64,000 nucleotides of DNA from Limnanthes douglasii subsp. nivea (GCA_036936605.1 JAUPFV010000005.1:154319195-154383194), one strand, 5' to 3'; positions 11,523-23,044 are shown, counted from the first letter of the stretch. Numbers and translations are program-made. The notes: generated from the sequence alone by a model not told the origin.

Positions 11523-14246
11523 TTAAAGCTGGGCTCCCTTAGATGTTCCAGCCTCATCTGGTTTCTTCTTGGGATCTTTGGGTTCCTCACTACGGCTCTC
11601 TCCGGTCCCTTCATCTTCGTCAGTGGTATCATCATAACCACTAGAATAGTTGTGCTTATCACCATCGGCCATAGTATGGTGAGGGAGGTCTTCGTATTCC
11701 ACATATCGCCATAAATCTCTGACTGTCCTCTTCAAAAAAAAATTATGAAAAAGCAAGACCATATCGGATTTGACTTCGGCATACCTCTCTTCTTGGGAGT
11801 CGATCACCTTGTTGGTGTATTGATCAATCATGGTATGTATTGTCTTCTCCTGATCCTTTATCAAATCTTCTTTCTCCTTGGTGGCTCTAGACACGGCATC
11901 TTCGAGTGAGGTTTTATCATTAGTCAGGGTCTGGATAATATTGTCCATGGCCTTCACCTCATTCTTCGAAGTGGAGAGATCCTTCTCCAAGCCAGAACAC
12001 TTAGTTTAAAGTTCTCTGTTAACCCCCTCTGAAGTGGCCAGCTTGGTAGTCAAGTCCTTTTTCCCCTTCTTCAACTCCTTAATCTCTCTCCTTAATGCCT
12101 CAACATTCTGGTTAGCGTTAAGGAGATTGTTGGATAAGCTCTCTGTGTCTGCGTTGAGTGTGTTGATGAGGGTAGATTAACTTTGCACTTGTCCCTCTAG
12201 GTTGAGCACTAGTTGAATACTGCTCAACAAGGAGTGGGTCATCATATCATTCTCCCCTGAAACAGAAAAAGACTTACCATTGAAAGGACCACATTTGAGG
12301 AGCTTGGAGGGAGGTAAGGGCCAGCAAAGTCGTCTTTCTCGAGGTCTCCAAAGTAAAGGCCAATACCTTGAAGGCCACTGATATCTACTCCATCAATGTT
12401 GATATCCCCTCCGGTACCCTCTTCGGTGTGAAGATCACTTGGGATTTTCTCTGCCTGTGTGGGATCTGTTAGGTCAACCAGAGGAAGTAACTCCGGAGGC
12501 CGGAGAGCTACTTCATCCCCCTTGGATATTTTCTTCTTCTTGGCTTCCATATCTCCACAATCTGCTCCCCTTTTTCGATCCTTCTTGGGAGCCTTTAAGG
12601 GGCTTGGAGGTCCACCTGCCTCTTTGGTACTCTCATTTTCAACCACTTGAAGAAGAGCAGCATCGATCCCCCATTGATCCTGTCCTTCCTGATTTGCTGG
12701 AATAATCTCCTCAGCACCACCTTGAGCAACCTCAGTTGCATCTTGATTCTTCTTGCCTTTCTTGCCCTTCATCTTACTTGGGGATTTAGCTCTGCCAGGC
12801 AAGGCCAGCTTACCATCTTTACCCTCTGTCCTTTGGTGGATAACACCCGGAGGAGGTAGTGTGGTTAATTTTTCCCAATTCAGGTCTCTCCGGCCGGTTG
12901 TGTTCCAGAGGTGGGACCTCACCAAATTGCCGGCAGTAAAAAAATTGTGGAAGCGATTTCCCCATTTGTTAGCAGCCCAAGTGTTTAGTTTGGCACAGGT
13001 TGTCTGCCCCGTCTCCAAGTAGTCGGAGAACTCCTTCGGCAACACTACCAAAAGAAAAAGAAGAGCAATTAAATAAATAGACTTTTTATAAGGAAAGAAA
13101 AACAAACATTATGAAATATTTACCTGTGCTTTTCCATCTGCTGGTGAGCATGCTTGGGTTGACACCAGCTTTAAGTTTTTTCCCATTTTCCGAAGCTCCA
13201 CTAATGAACAAGAATTGGGTCTTCCAATTCTTCTCCGATTCGAGCAGATCATCCACCACCTTAAAATTGTCACCCATGTTGTAATGGTAGAAGGGGATGA
13301 TGTGATTCTTACAAAGGCTGGCCACAGCAGCAAACTTCTCCATCAGAAGCGGAATTCCGAAGAGCCTAGAAGCCATGATGCAAGCCATGAGAGTGTACCA
13401 AGCATTGGGACTCAGTTGGCTTGGACAGAGGTTTTTCAGATGAAAATATCTGACGATCTCTGGGTCCAAGGGAAATCTGAGCCCCCAATTGAACAGCTCT
13501 GTGTAGATAACTACCTCGCTCAGCTTGCAGTCCATTGGCGTCTCTATAGTGACCGGTATCCTCACCTTTACATTTTCCGGGATCCTCAACTTCGTCCGGA
13601 TCCTGCCTAACTTAGCTGTGTGAGTGTAGACATAGTTAATGTTCAGCATGGCCAGCAGATACATTACGCTTACCTTGTGGAAGCGGGGTCCCACTTTGCC
13701 TTCCAGGGACTCCGGCAGGTCCGGATGCTTCAAACACAACTTCTCTTTACTCTTGCCTTTTTTGTCAGTGGAAACTTCCCGTGTTTGACCGGAGACGTCG
13801 ATCTCATATGGGGCCTCTTCAATGCTGTCTTCCATTGCCTCTTCCATCACCATGGAAAGTTTTTCAGTTGTCATTGGTGGGGGAACGCTGGTGGCTGGCC
13901 TCTTCAATGCTGTCTTCCATTGCCTCTTCCATCACCATGGAAGGTTTTTCAGTTGTCATTGGTGGGGGAACGCTGGTGGCTGGCTCAGTAAGCTGTCCGG
14001 ATGGTTGATCATCACTTTCTCTTAAGATCTAGTGTCCGGCTGGGGCTCGGATCCGGAGGGTTCTTTTCGAAGGCCTGCTCCAGTGGCCTCCAGACCAGAT
14101 GTTTTATCCTTAGGGACTTTGATAGATGCCTCTGACCCTATAGCTTTGTCCTTGGCCCCAGACTTAGGGGGCCCTGGTTTCGGAGACTTAGACTGTGAAA
14201 CAACAGCTAGGCCTTTTACTAAGCGGCCTTTTCGGCGAAGTGTCAC
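11523..14246 (-). pseudogene. Gypsy-associated aORF with PF04195-like core and coiled-coil tail
   Basis: Best conserved aORF core of the window. On the minus strand: a charged leader (14246-14022), then residues with the family pattern LEGKVGPRFHKVSVMYLLAM and VIYTELFNWGLRFPLDPEIV (13907-13124), an intron (13123-13045, gtaaat...ttggtag), a second exon starting LPKEFSDYLETG and running into a Lys-rich nuclear-signal-like region with KKDRKRG and EAKKKKISKG (13044 to about 12260), and a coiled-coil-like Glu/Lys-rich tail (11990-11523). The core resembles the domain annotated as 'putative gypsy-type transposon' (PF04195); its biochemical role is unknown. An 85-bp tandem duplication at 13812-13981 shifts the frame between leader and core, and there are stops near 12180 and 12006, so this copy is broken. 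The host element would be in plus orientation. Confidence 0.7.
13812..13981. repeat. 85-bp tandem duplication inside the aORF
   Basis: Two adjacent, nearly identical units (13812-13896 and 13897-13981) starting GGCCTCTTCAATGCTGTC. The period of 85 is not a multiple of three, so the second unit shifts the reading frame. The near identity indicates a recent event. Confidence 0.9.
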
Positions 14247-14640
14247 TTTTTCTGGGATTTTTTATCATTCGATCCCATAGCTATGAATGGAGAGGATCTC
14301 CTTGTACTTGTAACACATTTTCCTTTTCGACAGTGGGCTGTGACTCCTAAACCGAGGAGCCTGATACGATGGCTGAAAGACTTGGTTGAAATAACCTCCT
14401 CGGTTTGGAGCTCCTAGCAGAATATGAACCTCGGTCAGCCTCTGAAGTTGGTGTTTCAGGCTTGTCGATTGCGGAAATTGGAAGTCCCGCAGAAATGCGC
14501 ATTTATCGCTCAACTCTTTATTCTTTTTCTAACTCCGAAAGATTAAGCCACCCGTCTTTTACCAGTGTGTTTCTTGCTGTGAACATAAACACACACCAAA
14601 ATAATTTTAAGAAAAGAGGTGAAAGTTTTGAGATGAAGGA
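14247..14640 (-). pseudogene. Probable N-terminal exon of the minus-strand aORF, with stops
   Basis: In one minus-strand frame this stretch gives LSELEKE followed by stops and then RISAGLPISA. It aligns with the clean peptide LSLTELEEKNKQARIAAGLP at 55.2-55.3 kb upstream of the other aORF. Stops and a frame change make it inactive here. The alignment was made by eye. Confidence 0.45.
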
Positions 14641-14682
14641 ATGAGAGAGTAGTGAAGATGGTAAAACAGTAAAAATGAATTA

Positions 14683-14689
14683 ATTTATA
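14683..14689 (-). promoter_or_regulatory. TATA box candidate of the aORF
   Basis: TATAAAT on the minus strand, upstream of the N-terminal exon of the 11.5-14.6 kb aORF. Together with the ACGT boxes further upstream it suggests an independent antisense promoter. Confidence 0.4.
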
Positions 14690-14762
14690 CTAATGGGACA
14701 AAAAGAGATGACAAAAACCTAGGAGAATACGAAAAGAAAAAAATAATGATTGAAGACGGCGC

Positions 14763-14770
14763 TGACGTCA
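14763..14770 (-). promoter_or_regulatory. TGACGTCA palindrome (bZIP-type box)
   Basis: Perfect TGACGTCA, a known binding core of plant TGA/bZIP factors. It lies about 75 bp upstream of the TATA candidate. Binding is not shown; an 8-bp palindrome can arise by chance. Confidence 0.4.
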
Positions 14771-14856
14771 TGGGCATTAAATAAGGAGGTTACTTTTTGG
14801 GATTAGTAGGAGTGTCGTTCTAGGAGAAAAACGGTTGGTGAGGCAAATAAGAAGAT

Positions 14857-14866
14857 GACACGTGTC
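14857..14866 (-). promoter_or_regulatory. GACACGTGTC palindrome (G-box)
   Basis: Perfect 10-bp palindrome with a CACGTG core, about 90 bp upstream of the TGACGTCA box. G-boxes are bound by bZIP and bHLH factors, including ABA-responsive ones. The pairing with TGACGTCA and a TATA box raises the odds that it is a real promoter. Confidence 0.45.
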
Positions 14867-15025
14867 CCACGATCCATGGCAGAACCTTTGAACTTCTGAG
14901 AAGTTTTCTGTCCGGATAAATCCTTCACTAGAACACTCAATCAGTCCGGGAAATGTTACAAACGTCCAAAGGGATTTTTTAGGTCTTGCCAATGGCCTTC
15001 AGACAAAACCTAAAAAATGGGCTAC

Positions 15026-16187
15026 TAATGAGTCTGGAACTTTTCACCACTAATTGTAGGAACCGGACAGGGAAATTCGAACAAAAGCCACCCATTGAAC
15101 CATCCGAACTGGACAAAAGTACTAAAAACTAACCACTTTCTGACTAAGCTAATTGCTAATTTTCTTAATAAACTAACGGGTTTTTGAATTCGACCCGTTT
15201 TCATAAGTTTGACCCGAAAGCCCATGTGGCCGATAATTAAGGGTATAAATACCCAACCACTTTCATTAATGAGGGTAATGAACATTTGATACAACCAGAC
15301 AGCTTAAATCTCTCACTACAAAACACCCAAACATTAAATACCTTTGAAACACCACAAAACACCTGACAAAATTACCCTCAGTCGAAAATAATCCTCATTA
15401 GAGAGAATTTCAAAGAAGTACTCCCATAGTACATTATTGCTATAATTAAGGTGCAGTATGATTATTTTACAGTGTCGATCACCTACACTTCAGAGACAAT
15501 GGGGAACCCTTGACTCTATTTCAATCAATCTTCTTGTCATCGGAGAAACTCCTTTATCATGTGGAGTATATGAGCTCGTTGTAAATTTGAATATTCTGGA
15601 TATGGGCCTTCGATTCCCACTAGACCCCGTCATTTTCACTTACTTTGAAATGATGGATATATTCCCAAGCAATGCTAGCACCAACTTACGGTTCACATTA
15701 CCGTATTGCATTACAGCCTCAAAGCTGTCAAAAATCAAGCTTCGGATGAAGTAGTTTATAGCCAAGACGGATGTGTCCAAAACTCTTTGCATACCCTTCT
15801 ACTATATTATATTGGAGAACGCTTCAAAAATATTAGATTACCTCCTCGAGGCTAACAAAACATGGAAGTATAAGTTCTTCTTTATAAGCGGGTGCTGGTA
15901 AAATGGGAAATAAATCTTCAAAATCTCTACTTGAAGTGGAAGACTATAAGTAAGTTAACTTCCTATCAAAATTTCCATATTATTAGTTTTTATCTAAGTA
16001 ATTTTATTTTTGTAGAAATCACGAAGCGCTTCGAAGAAAATTCTGATGCTGCTGAAGATACTTTCTCCAAGCTTAGCGAATATTCCAAAATGAATGGTTG
16101 AACATATTTCACCAATTCTTCAACCCGTTAAACCTTGTCTAAATCAATATACGAATAATCTCATCAGGAACAGCTATCACTTTTGAA
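15026..16187 (+). repeat. 1.16-kb direct repeat, copy B
   Basis: Partner of 9885-11042 in the same orientation. The first 440 bp are LTR-like and the rest is aORF sequence that continues past the repeat to 17408. Copy B is less damaged than copy A. Confidence 0.85.
15029..15471 (+). repeat. LTR-like sequence (copy B), TG...CA
   Basis: Begins TGAGTCTGG, ends ATTTTACA, with GGGTATAAATACCC near 15240. It follows the minus-strand aORF and its promoter region, where the 3' LTR of a plus-oriented Tat/Retand-like element is expected. A convincing polypurine tract was not seen (only AAAAAATGGG just upstream), so the exact left edge is uncertain. Confidence 0.5.
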
Positions 16188-17408
16188 CAAATGATGGAAC
16201 CTCATAGCCCCTCGAACGTTGTCAAAAGAGTGGATGCTCAAGATGTCGAAGTTATTTCTCCTGCTAGGAGTAGAGCTTCTAGTCATAAAGGAAAGTAGAA
16301 TGTTGGGGGAGAACCTTCGAATGAAAACATAAATAAATTAATATTAAGTTAAAGAAGAAAAACAAGAGAAAGGTTGATGACATAATAGCGCATGATACCA
16401 AAGCTACTACTCTTGAATCCTCGAAGAGGAAAAAGATAATAGCTTCAAAGAAAAAGAAGACCGGTACTGCCAAGAATCCTAGAACCATTGATTGATGAAA
16501 TCGTTGATATATCTTCCCTTATTTCCATATAGTACTTGGTTGGAAATGAAGATGAAAATCAAATGCATAAGTTATGTTGAGCCCCAACTTGATCAACAAG
16601 AAACCGCAGTTCAAAAGATCAATAAAGACCAAGAGCTTGTCGAATAAAATCATTCACCAATCCATTCTTTGAATAATGTTGACCCAATTGAGAAACAACC
16701 TTCCTCCTTCATACCTCTGAAAAATTGGCACTTACCTTTCATAACAAGGTTCGACCTGTAGAAACTCTAGAAAGATATGACAAAATATTTGCTAAGGAAG
16801 TTATTGTCCAGGAAGAATATAAATCGTTAGCTAAAGCGTTTGTTTATCTTTGAAAAGAAACATTTTCCAAAACTCATGGACTGAAAGTGCTCAAAGAAAT
16901 CTTGTTGAGCAGTTCCAAGTCTTTCGGGAAGACATGGCTTAATTTTACCATGTTATAATACAGGTAAAAATGAAATTATCCGCAAAACACAAAAAAACAT
17001 TACAAGAGGAAGGCACGAACTACTAAAGCATCGATACATTATATTAAGAAAAAGAGGAAAGGAAATATAAGGCCCTCAAAGACTTGGAAACATTCAAAAT
17101 CCAAGCTGAGAAAGATACGACCGCTACTATCACAAATGTGGTTAACGAAGGTTCCAAGGATTATCTCAAAGCTTTGAAGAATCGTGAAAATAAGGAAAAC
17201 ATATTTTGAATTCTTGACTTGCATCAAAAAATTGAAGCTTAACTTAGAGGATTATTGGTACATAGTTCCAAAAGACCAACGCCCTAGAGAGAAAAACAAC
17301 ACATCTTCGATGGAATCCGAAGAGTCTGAAAGTTTCAGCTCGAGATTGTCGAAAAATAGGGATTCAAAAGATGAACACTCTTCAAACAATGATCAAATAG
17401 CTCTTTGA
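15472..17408 (+). pseudogene. Gypsy-associated aORF, PF04195-like core to C-terminal tail
   Basis: Plus-strand aORF missing its N-terminus, which is at 9490-9884. The core reads IGETPLSCGVYELVVN and LDMGLRFPLDPVIFTYFE, parallel to the core at 13.1-13.9 kb. An intron at 15950-16015 (gtaagtt...tttttgtag, 66 bp) occupies the same place as in that copy. Downstream are frames with a Lys/Ser-rich middle and a polar tail (MESEESESFSSRLSKNRDS) ending at 17408. Frameshifts and in-frame stops occur, for example near 15775 and 16300. It is antisense to the pol remnant at 18-21.4 kb, the arrangement described for Tat/Retand-type elements. Confidence 0.6.
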
Positions 17409-17579
17409 AAGATGTCAAAGATAAATGATAAAAAAAGTTCGTATTCACCTTTTTTTTTACTTTATGCTCCTTTTTAGTTTGTTGTTTACTTATCTTTTGT
17501 GTATTGGTCATCACATGCCAAATTTTGTATAATATATTTAAAGACTATATTATCTTTGCTTCAATTATATCATTTTACA

Positions 17580-17880
17580 TCTTACATTGTCACTAAAATT
17601 TGTTACTTCAAAAAATAGATATCCATGAAATGCTAATTTTAAACACTAGCATTTCTAAAAATAGTCACCTCACAAAATAGCCCCTTAAAAAATATCACTT
17701 CGAAAAGTATTCACTTCACAATATAGTCACTTAATAAAATATCACTTCGAAAGGTAGTCACATTGGACAATAGTCACTTCGTAAAATATTACTTCGAAAA
17801 ATATAGACCTCGAATCAAAGGCCACTTTGAATAATAGACATTTAGAATAATTATCACTTCAATAATACCATGAAACATTA
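17580..17880. repeat. Degenerate tandem repeat, TCACTTCGAAAA-type
   Basis: At least ten imperfect copies of an AT-rich unit containing TCACTTCG/TCACTTCA and AAAATAT, spaced about 20-35 bp apart. The block sits between the 3' end of the minus-strand pol and the 3' end of the plus-strand aORF, as the 60-bp array does at 58.1-58.5 kb, but the unit sequence differs. Confidence 0.6.
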
Positions 17881-18159
17881 CGTTAACTTTGAAATTTAAA
17901 TATCCGCATTCAGATTTATCATAATAAGAATAATTAATCTTATTTTATTTCTGAAGCTTTTTTATTTGTATGTAAATGACTTCGAAAAAATTTGCGAAAT
18001 ATAATAATTTCAGTCACTAATTTCACAAGGTTATTAAAATTTCTTTACAATTTTTCACATAATCAATATATGGCAAGAAAATATGTTATTTAACGTTTTC
18101 AAATAATATACTTTCTTTTCGTACACTAATAAACAAGAAAATTTTCAAAAACGTACTCT

Positions 18160-21100
18160 CAATACAGATAAAAATGCTCTATGTTCCATGGATGTTGTAA
18201 TGGTCTTCCTTCACCATCTTACAGACAATATTTCTGAGGCTTTATTTTCTCAACTACCAAATACGGACCTTCCCAATTCGAACCCAATTTACCAAGCCTA
18301 TTTTCTTTTATATACAAGAAAATATTTTTAAGAACACTATCACATATCTAAAATTCTCTTCATCGGACTTTAGATGTGTATTTGCTTCTCATCAAGGTCC
18401 AATAATAGAGTGAACTCAGATGCGTTTTGGTTTGCTTTTCCTCAATCAGGTCAAGTGTTGCTCTTCTTCCTTCGTCATTACCTTCCTCAGAATCATTCAA
18501 TCACATATATGATGGAACATTAGATTCATCTGGGCTTACTGCATCTATACCATATACCAGAGAAAAATATGATTCATGAGTTTTCGTTCGAGGAGTTGTT
18601 CGATAAGCCCATAATACCTCTTGAAGATAACTAGGTCATTTTCGAGTGACTCCCTATAAATTTTTATTTAAACCAGCCAAAATAGTTCTATTAGTAACCT
18701 CCACCTATCTATTTTCCTGAAGATGAAAGGGTATTGAAAACATTATTTAATGCCTCTCGAATAGCAAAAAACCTTCATATATTTGTTATTAGACTTTGAT
18801 AAATTGTCAATAGTGATCATTTGAGGAACTCCAAACCTACGACAAATATAAGACAAAATAAACGTTATTACATCATTTTATCTTGTCCTCGATAGAGACT
18901 CAACTTTTTCCAACTTCAAAAAATATTTAACGACAACAATAATCGTCTGACATCTCCTGGTAGCCATTGGTAGGGGTCTTACCAAATCTATCCCCTATCT
19001 ATCAAATGTGAGTGCCTCGGAAATAGAATCCAACGGTACTGCTGGCACATATACTGTGTTGCCAAATCTTTGACAAGTATCACAGCTTTGGACCATAATT
19101 TTAGCGTGGAATATTATTGTGGCCCAATAATATCCTGCTAGCAGTACTCTCGTTGTTAAATTCTTATTCATAATGAGCATAACTTTCCTCATCGTGTAAC
19201 TCAAAGAAAATAATTTGAGACTCATTCCTTCCTAAACAACGTAATAATGGTCGACTTTTAGATTTTTTTATAATATGTCCCTATGAACTATATACCCATG
19301 TGCCTTAAACCTTAACCTGCGAGCTAGTTTCTTGTCAGCTGGTAGTGTTCATTTAGCCATAAACTCTTTCAAGTTGAATCATCAGTCTCGCTCTTTCTCT
19401 TCTACAACCAAAAATACCTCCTCGAAATATTGACATTGCTTGGATTTTGTTGTAATAGATGGGCTCTCATGTGTCAAAATCCAAAGATATTTTTTGGGGT
19501 GTGCAAACGTTGTTGATGAGTCAGCAATATAATTCTAACTTCGAGGGATGTGTTCAAATGTAACACTCTCAAACATTACAACTAACCCTTTAATTCTCTC
19601 AAGTATTTTACCATTTTATTTTTTCTTGCTTCTGAAATTCCTGACACATGGTTCACAAACAGATGTGAATCACTCTCCAAATAAAATATTTTAGCCCCGT
19701 ATGTTCTTGCCAGTCTTAATCCAACGAGAGTTGCTTCCTATTTTGCCTCATTATTCGATACCTTAAACTCAAACTGTATAGCCTGGTACATAGCTTCCCC
19801 CATCGGAGCCATTAAGTGAATTCTTGTACCTAAACCCAAAATGCTCGATCCCCCGTTAATTCGACCTAGCCACTCATCCCTAAAGTCACTCATGTCCTTG
19901 TCACCTCCCTCAAAATTTAGCCCGCCTGAACGAAATTCAACAAGCAAATCAATATCATAGCCTATTTATTCTGTATACCATTTTTCATTCTTTCATAAAC
20001 ACGTGGCCTTTGCAAAACATTATTTAATAAGAACAAGGTTAAGTTATGATTGAATGAGCTTGGAAATAAAGACACATCTTTCAAGCAACTACAACCAAAG
20101 CTAAGGCTAATTTCTCCAACTTCAAATAAGTTTTCTCAAAATCTAGCAAACGTTTTCTTACATAATACACATGGCATGGGTAATCATCAACCTCCACTAC
20201 CAAAATCGCACTTATGCTAAAATTCGAGGCTACAATGTAAAAAAAGACTTTTCACCTAAAATAGGTTTAGTCAAAATCGTTGGAGAAGATAAATGTTCTT
20301 TGATTTTGGCGAACGCCTCATCACATTCTGGTGTATAAGAAAAATATTTGGAATATGTTAAAAACTGAAGAAAAAAATATATAGCGCACATATCCAAATA
20401 TCTGAAAAATAAATATGTTTAAAGCTGCCAATATTTCCGTCATAATTTGTACTTCATTAATTTTCTGAGGAGGCTCAATAGCCATTAAAGTCTTCAACTG
20501 CTCTAGATTAGCTTCGATCCCATTTTCACTTACTATGTAACCTAAAACATTTCCCAAACGCGTGCTCCAAAAGTACACTTCTTAGGATTTAACTTCAAAC
20601 GAATGGCTCTTAGATTAGAGAAGGTTTCTTTAAAATCTTGAATATAATCTTCATTGTTGGCACTTTTAACCATGATATCATCTATGTACACCTCCATATT
20701 TTGTCCAATTTGGGTTTCAAAAGATTTGTTTACTAATGTTTGATAAATATGAATTTGGTTATACTTAAACAAATCATCCATAAATGAGACGAGTTTATTA
20801 CCCAATGTTGAATCAACAAGTTGATCAATTCTTGGAATAGAAAATGGGTCCTTCAGACAAGCTCAATTTAAATTTTTGAAATCAACACACATTCTTAATT
20901 TCCATTTATTTTATTTATAAGTACATGATTCACTGTCTACATCGAATATTGAGCTTCTTTTATATGGCCTATCTTTGAGGGCGATTCACTTCTGCACTAT
21001 TGCCTCAAATTTTTCAAGAGAAAAAGCTCTTCGCTTTTAGATTATTGGTCTTACATTTGGTTTTACAACTAGACTATGACAAATTATATCAGATGGAACT

Positions 21101-21430
21101 CCCACCACATACTCAATAATCCAAGAAAAAACACTTAATTTTTCTACAAGTAATCTATCAAACGCTTCCTTATCTATGGTGACAGCAATGTTCATATTTG
21201 CAAACCTTTCGCACTAGGCAACATGTACTTCTATCTTATCATTTATCACCAACAAACCAGGGTCCTCCCTTGGATCATCCATCATCTCGAAGTCCAAGGT
21301 AAAGCCCTCTAATTCATATTCTTTCATTCCATGAACATCATCGACCCATTTGAGGTTGTTGCATAAAATTATCGGTCTACTTGTTGACTGCTTCAAACTG
21401 TTCCCACGCGATATCTACGCATATATTTCA
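18160..21430 (-). pseudogene. Ty3/gypsy (Tat-like) pol remnant
   Basis: Minus-strand pol without gag. In coding order: a protease-side region (21396-21214, with EGFTLDFEMMDDP), reverse transcriptase with the catalytic box MEVYIDDIMVKS intact (20805-20542) and LKLNPKKCTFG, its continuation with YIVSENGIEANLEQLKTL (near 20530), RNase H (about 20250-19738, ending FKVSNNEAK), the integrase zinc region (CDTCQRFGN, near 19050), and a decayed integrase core to about 18160. Stops and frameshifts are numerous. At its upstream end it is fused to another element's aORF at about 21430. The order RT, RNase H, integrase identifies gypsy rather than copia. Confidence 0.8.
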
Positions 21431-22240
21431 AACAATGGTGGACTGTAGAATCCATGATACATGACATCAGCGTAAACCAAGCATTTGGACTATCTTGGAT
21501 AAGGCATAGACCCACCAAGTTGAAGTAAGTAATAATTTCTGGGTCCAAAGGAAACCGCATACCCCAATTCAAAACGTCCAGATAGACAACTAATTTCCTT
21601 GGACCATATTTCATCGGTGTTTCACCTCAAGTGGGTAATCTAACTTTTACCTCATTCGGAAACCCCCACTTTTCCCGAATCGCATTCAGCTCACTATCTT
21701 GAAAATAATTGCAAGAAATTTTATCAAGAGCGAGAAAATATTTACGGATAATCGTTTGAAAGTTAGGTACCACACATCCAACCAGTAATGAGAGGGAGTG
21801 TTTAGGCCTCTACTTTGGTGGCTTTAGCCTTGCCACATTTACCATATTTTCCTTTCGAAGTTTTCTTCCTAGCTGACTTTGAAGTCTCAACATTCTCAAC
21901 AGATTGATCAGATGTCTCTAAAGAATATTCTTCACTTAGATTTTCGGCTTCATCATCCAACTCCCTCGAATTGGATCCATAAGGTTATGTCTTATGAGAG
22001 ACATTACTTCTCTTTTTTTAGTTGCTCTGAGAAGGAATCAAAAAAATATTCACTATGTTGGATGGCATCCTGGTCCCTAGAATGTGGGTTTGTGTGGACT
22101 TCAGCTGGTCTAACCAAGCTTCGAGGTCAGATTTATTCTTTATCAGAGCTCATAGCTTTGAAAGTGAAAGGATGTGTACGAATAGTGGCCCATGGGATTG
22201 TGTTGGTCTTGATAAATGACTTTGTGAGTTAATGAGCGGT
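21430..22240 (-). pseudogene. Third gypsy-associated aORF fragment, fused to pol
   Basis: Minus-strand aORF piece. It has a Lys/Ser-rich leader (KTSKGKYGKCGKAKATK, near 21850), then the core with KYGPRKLVVYLDVLNWGMRF and PLDPEIITYFNLVGLCL (21614-21430), with several stops in between. The frame then passes directly into TVHHCLKYM, the spacer that in the other gypsy element precedes protease. Here aORF and pol are on the same strand, opposite to the other cases, so two elements were joined at this point. Confidence 0.6.
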
Positions 22241-23035
22241 GAAATAGGGTTATGCTGGGATGTTGTGTCTATTTTATGGATAAACACCCCTTTTAATCAA
22301 TCATTTGAGTGACAATTACATTGGCTTCGGATGCAGGAAACCCTGCAGTTAATCTGGATTCGTTTTCCTCTTTAATTTTATCGGATAAACACATTCAATC
22401 AGTTGAAGCGGTTCTAGAAGTGAACTTACAAACAAAATAATATCACCATAGATGGAATTTGCGGTGGTGAAAGTGGTGGAAGGTAAAAATAATTCTACCC
22501 GGCGATTAACTTTATGATGATAATGAGACACGGTTTTTCTCTTTATAAATAATATTTCTCTCTAAAAATTACTATAATGATAGAATGAGGGGTGCTTATA
22601 TAATGAACTGTAAAAGACCGTTAGTTTTAATTCTAGAAAATTGGGAAAACCGCCAATGGCTATAATCTCTAGGGTGATGGTTCTATTTCTTCCTTTTGAC
22701 TCACCAGTGGAAGAGCGAGATTTTGGGTCTAATGAAATGCTGACTCATGTTTAATGATGCATCCGGATAATAATCATTACAAAGGTACCACCAATATATA
22801 AGAAGGATGCCACCAGATTTCTCTAAGCAGGTTGAAGCAAAACTTCGAAGGGCTATGTCCGGAGGTATGATCAACCCTGATCTGAAAATCTTTTTGTTAT
22901 CCCTTTTTGGTTTCTTTAAGAGTACTAACGGGGCTATCTAATTAGGACATAAATATTCGAAGGGCAAATAGACTACGGTCAATATTTATTTTATCATTTA
23001 TTTTATATCAAATTTGTAAATATTCTATCATTTCA
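22240..23035. other. Non-coding stretch upstream of the third aORF, possible LTR
   Basis: No gene recognised. By position it would hold the promoter and 3' LTR of the element that donated the third aORF, but I found no matching copy elsewhere in the window. Confidence 0.3.
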
Positions 23036-23044
23036 TTTTATTAA
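23036..23044. repeat. 9-bp target site duplication, left (TTTTATTAA)
   Basis: Identical to 26410-26418. Nine bases is the duplication length of Mutator-type transposases. Confidence 0.7.

Noticed and set aside
12439..13022. Plus-strand open frames of 60-90 codons
   Set aside because: They are complementary-strand shadows of the minus-strand aORF, which has recognisable motifs and an intron.
9885..16187. A single LTR retrotransposon with 1.16-kb LTRs
   Set aside because: Both copies continue past the TG...CA unit into the same disrupted aORF, and no matching target duplication flanks the pair.
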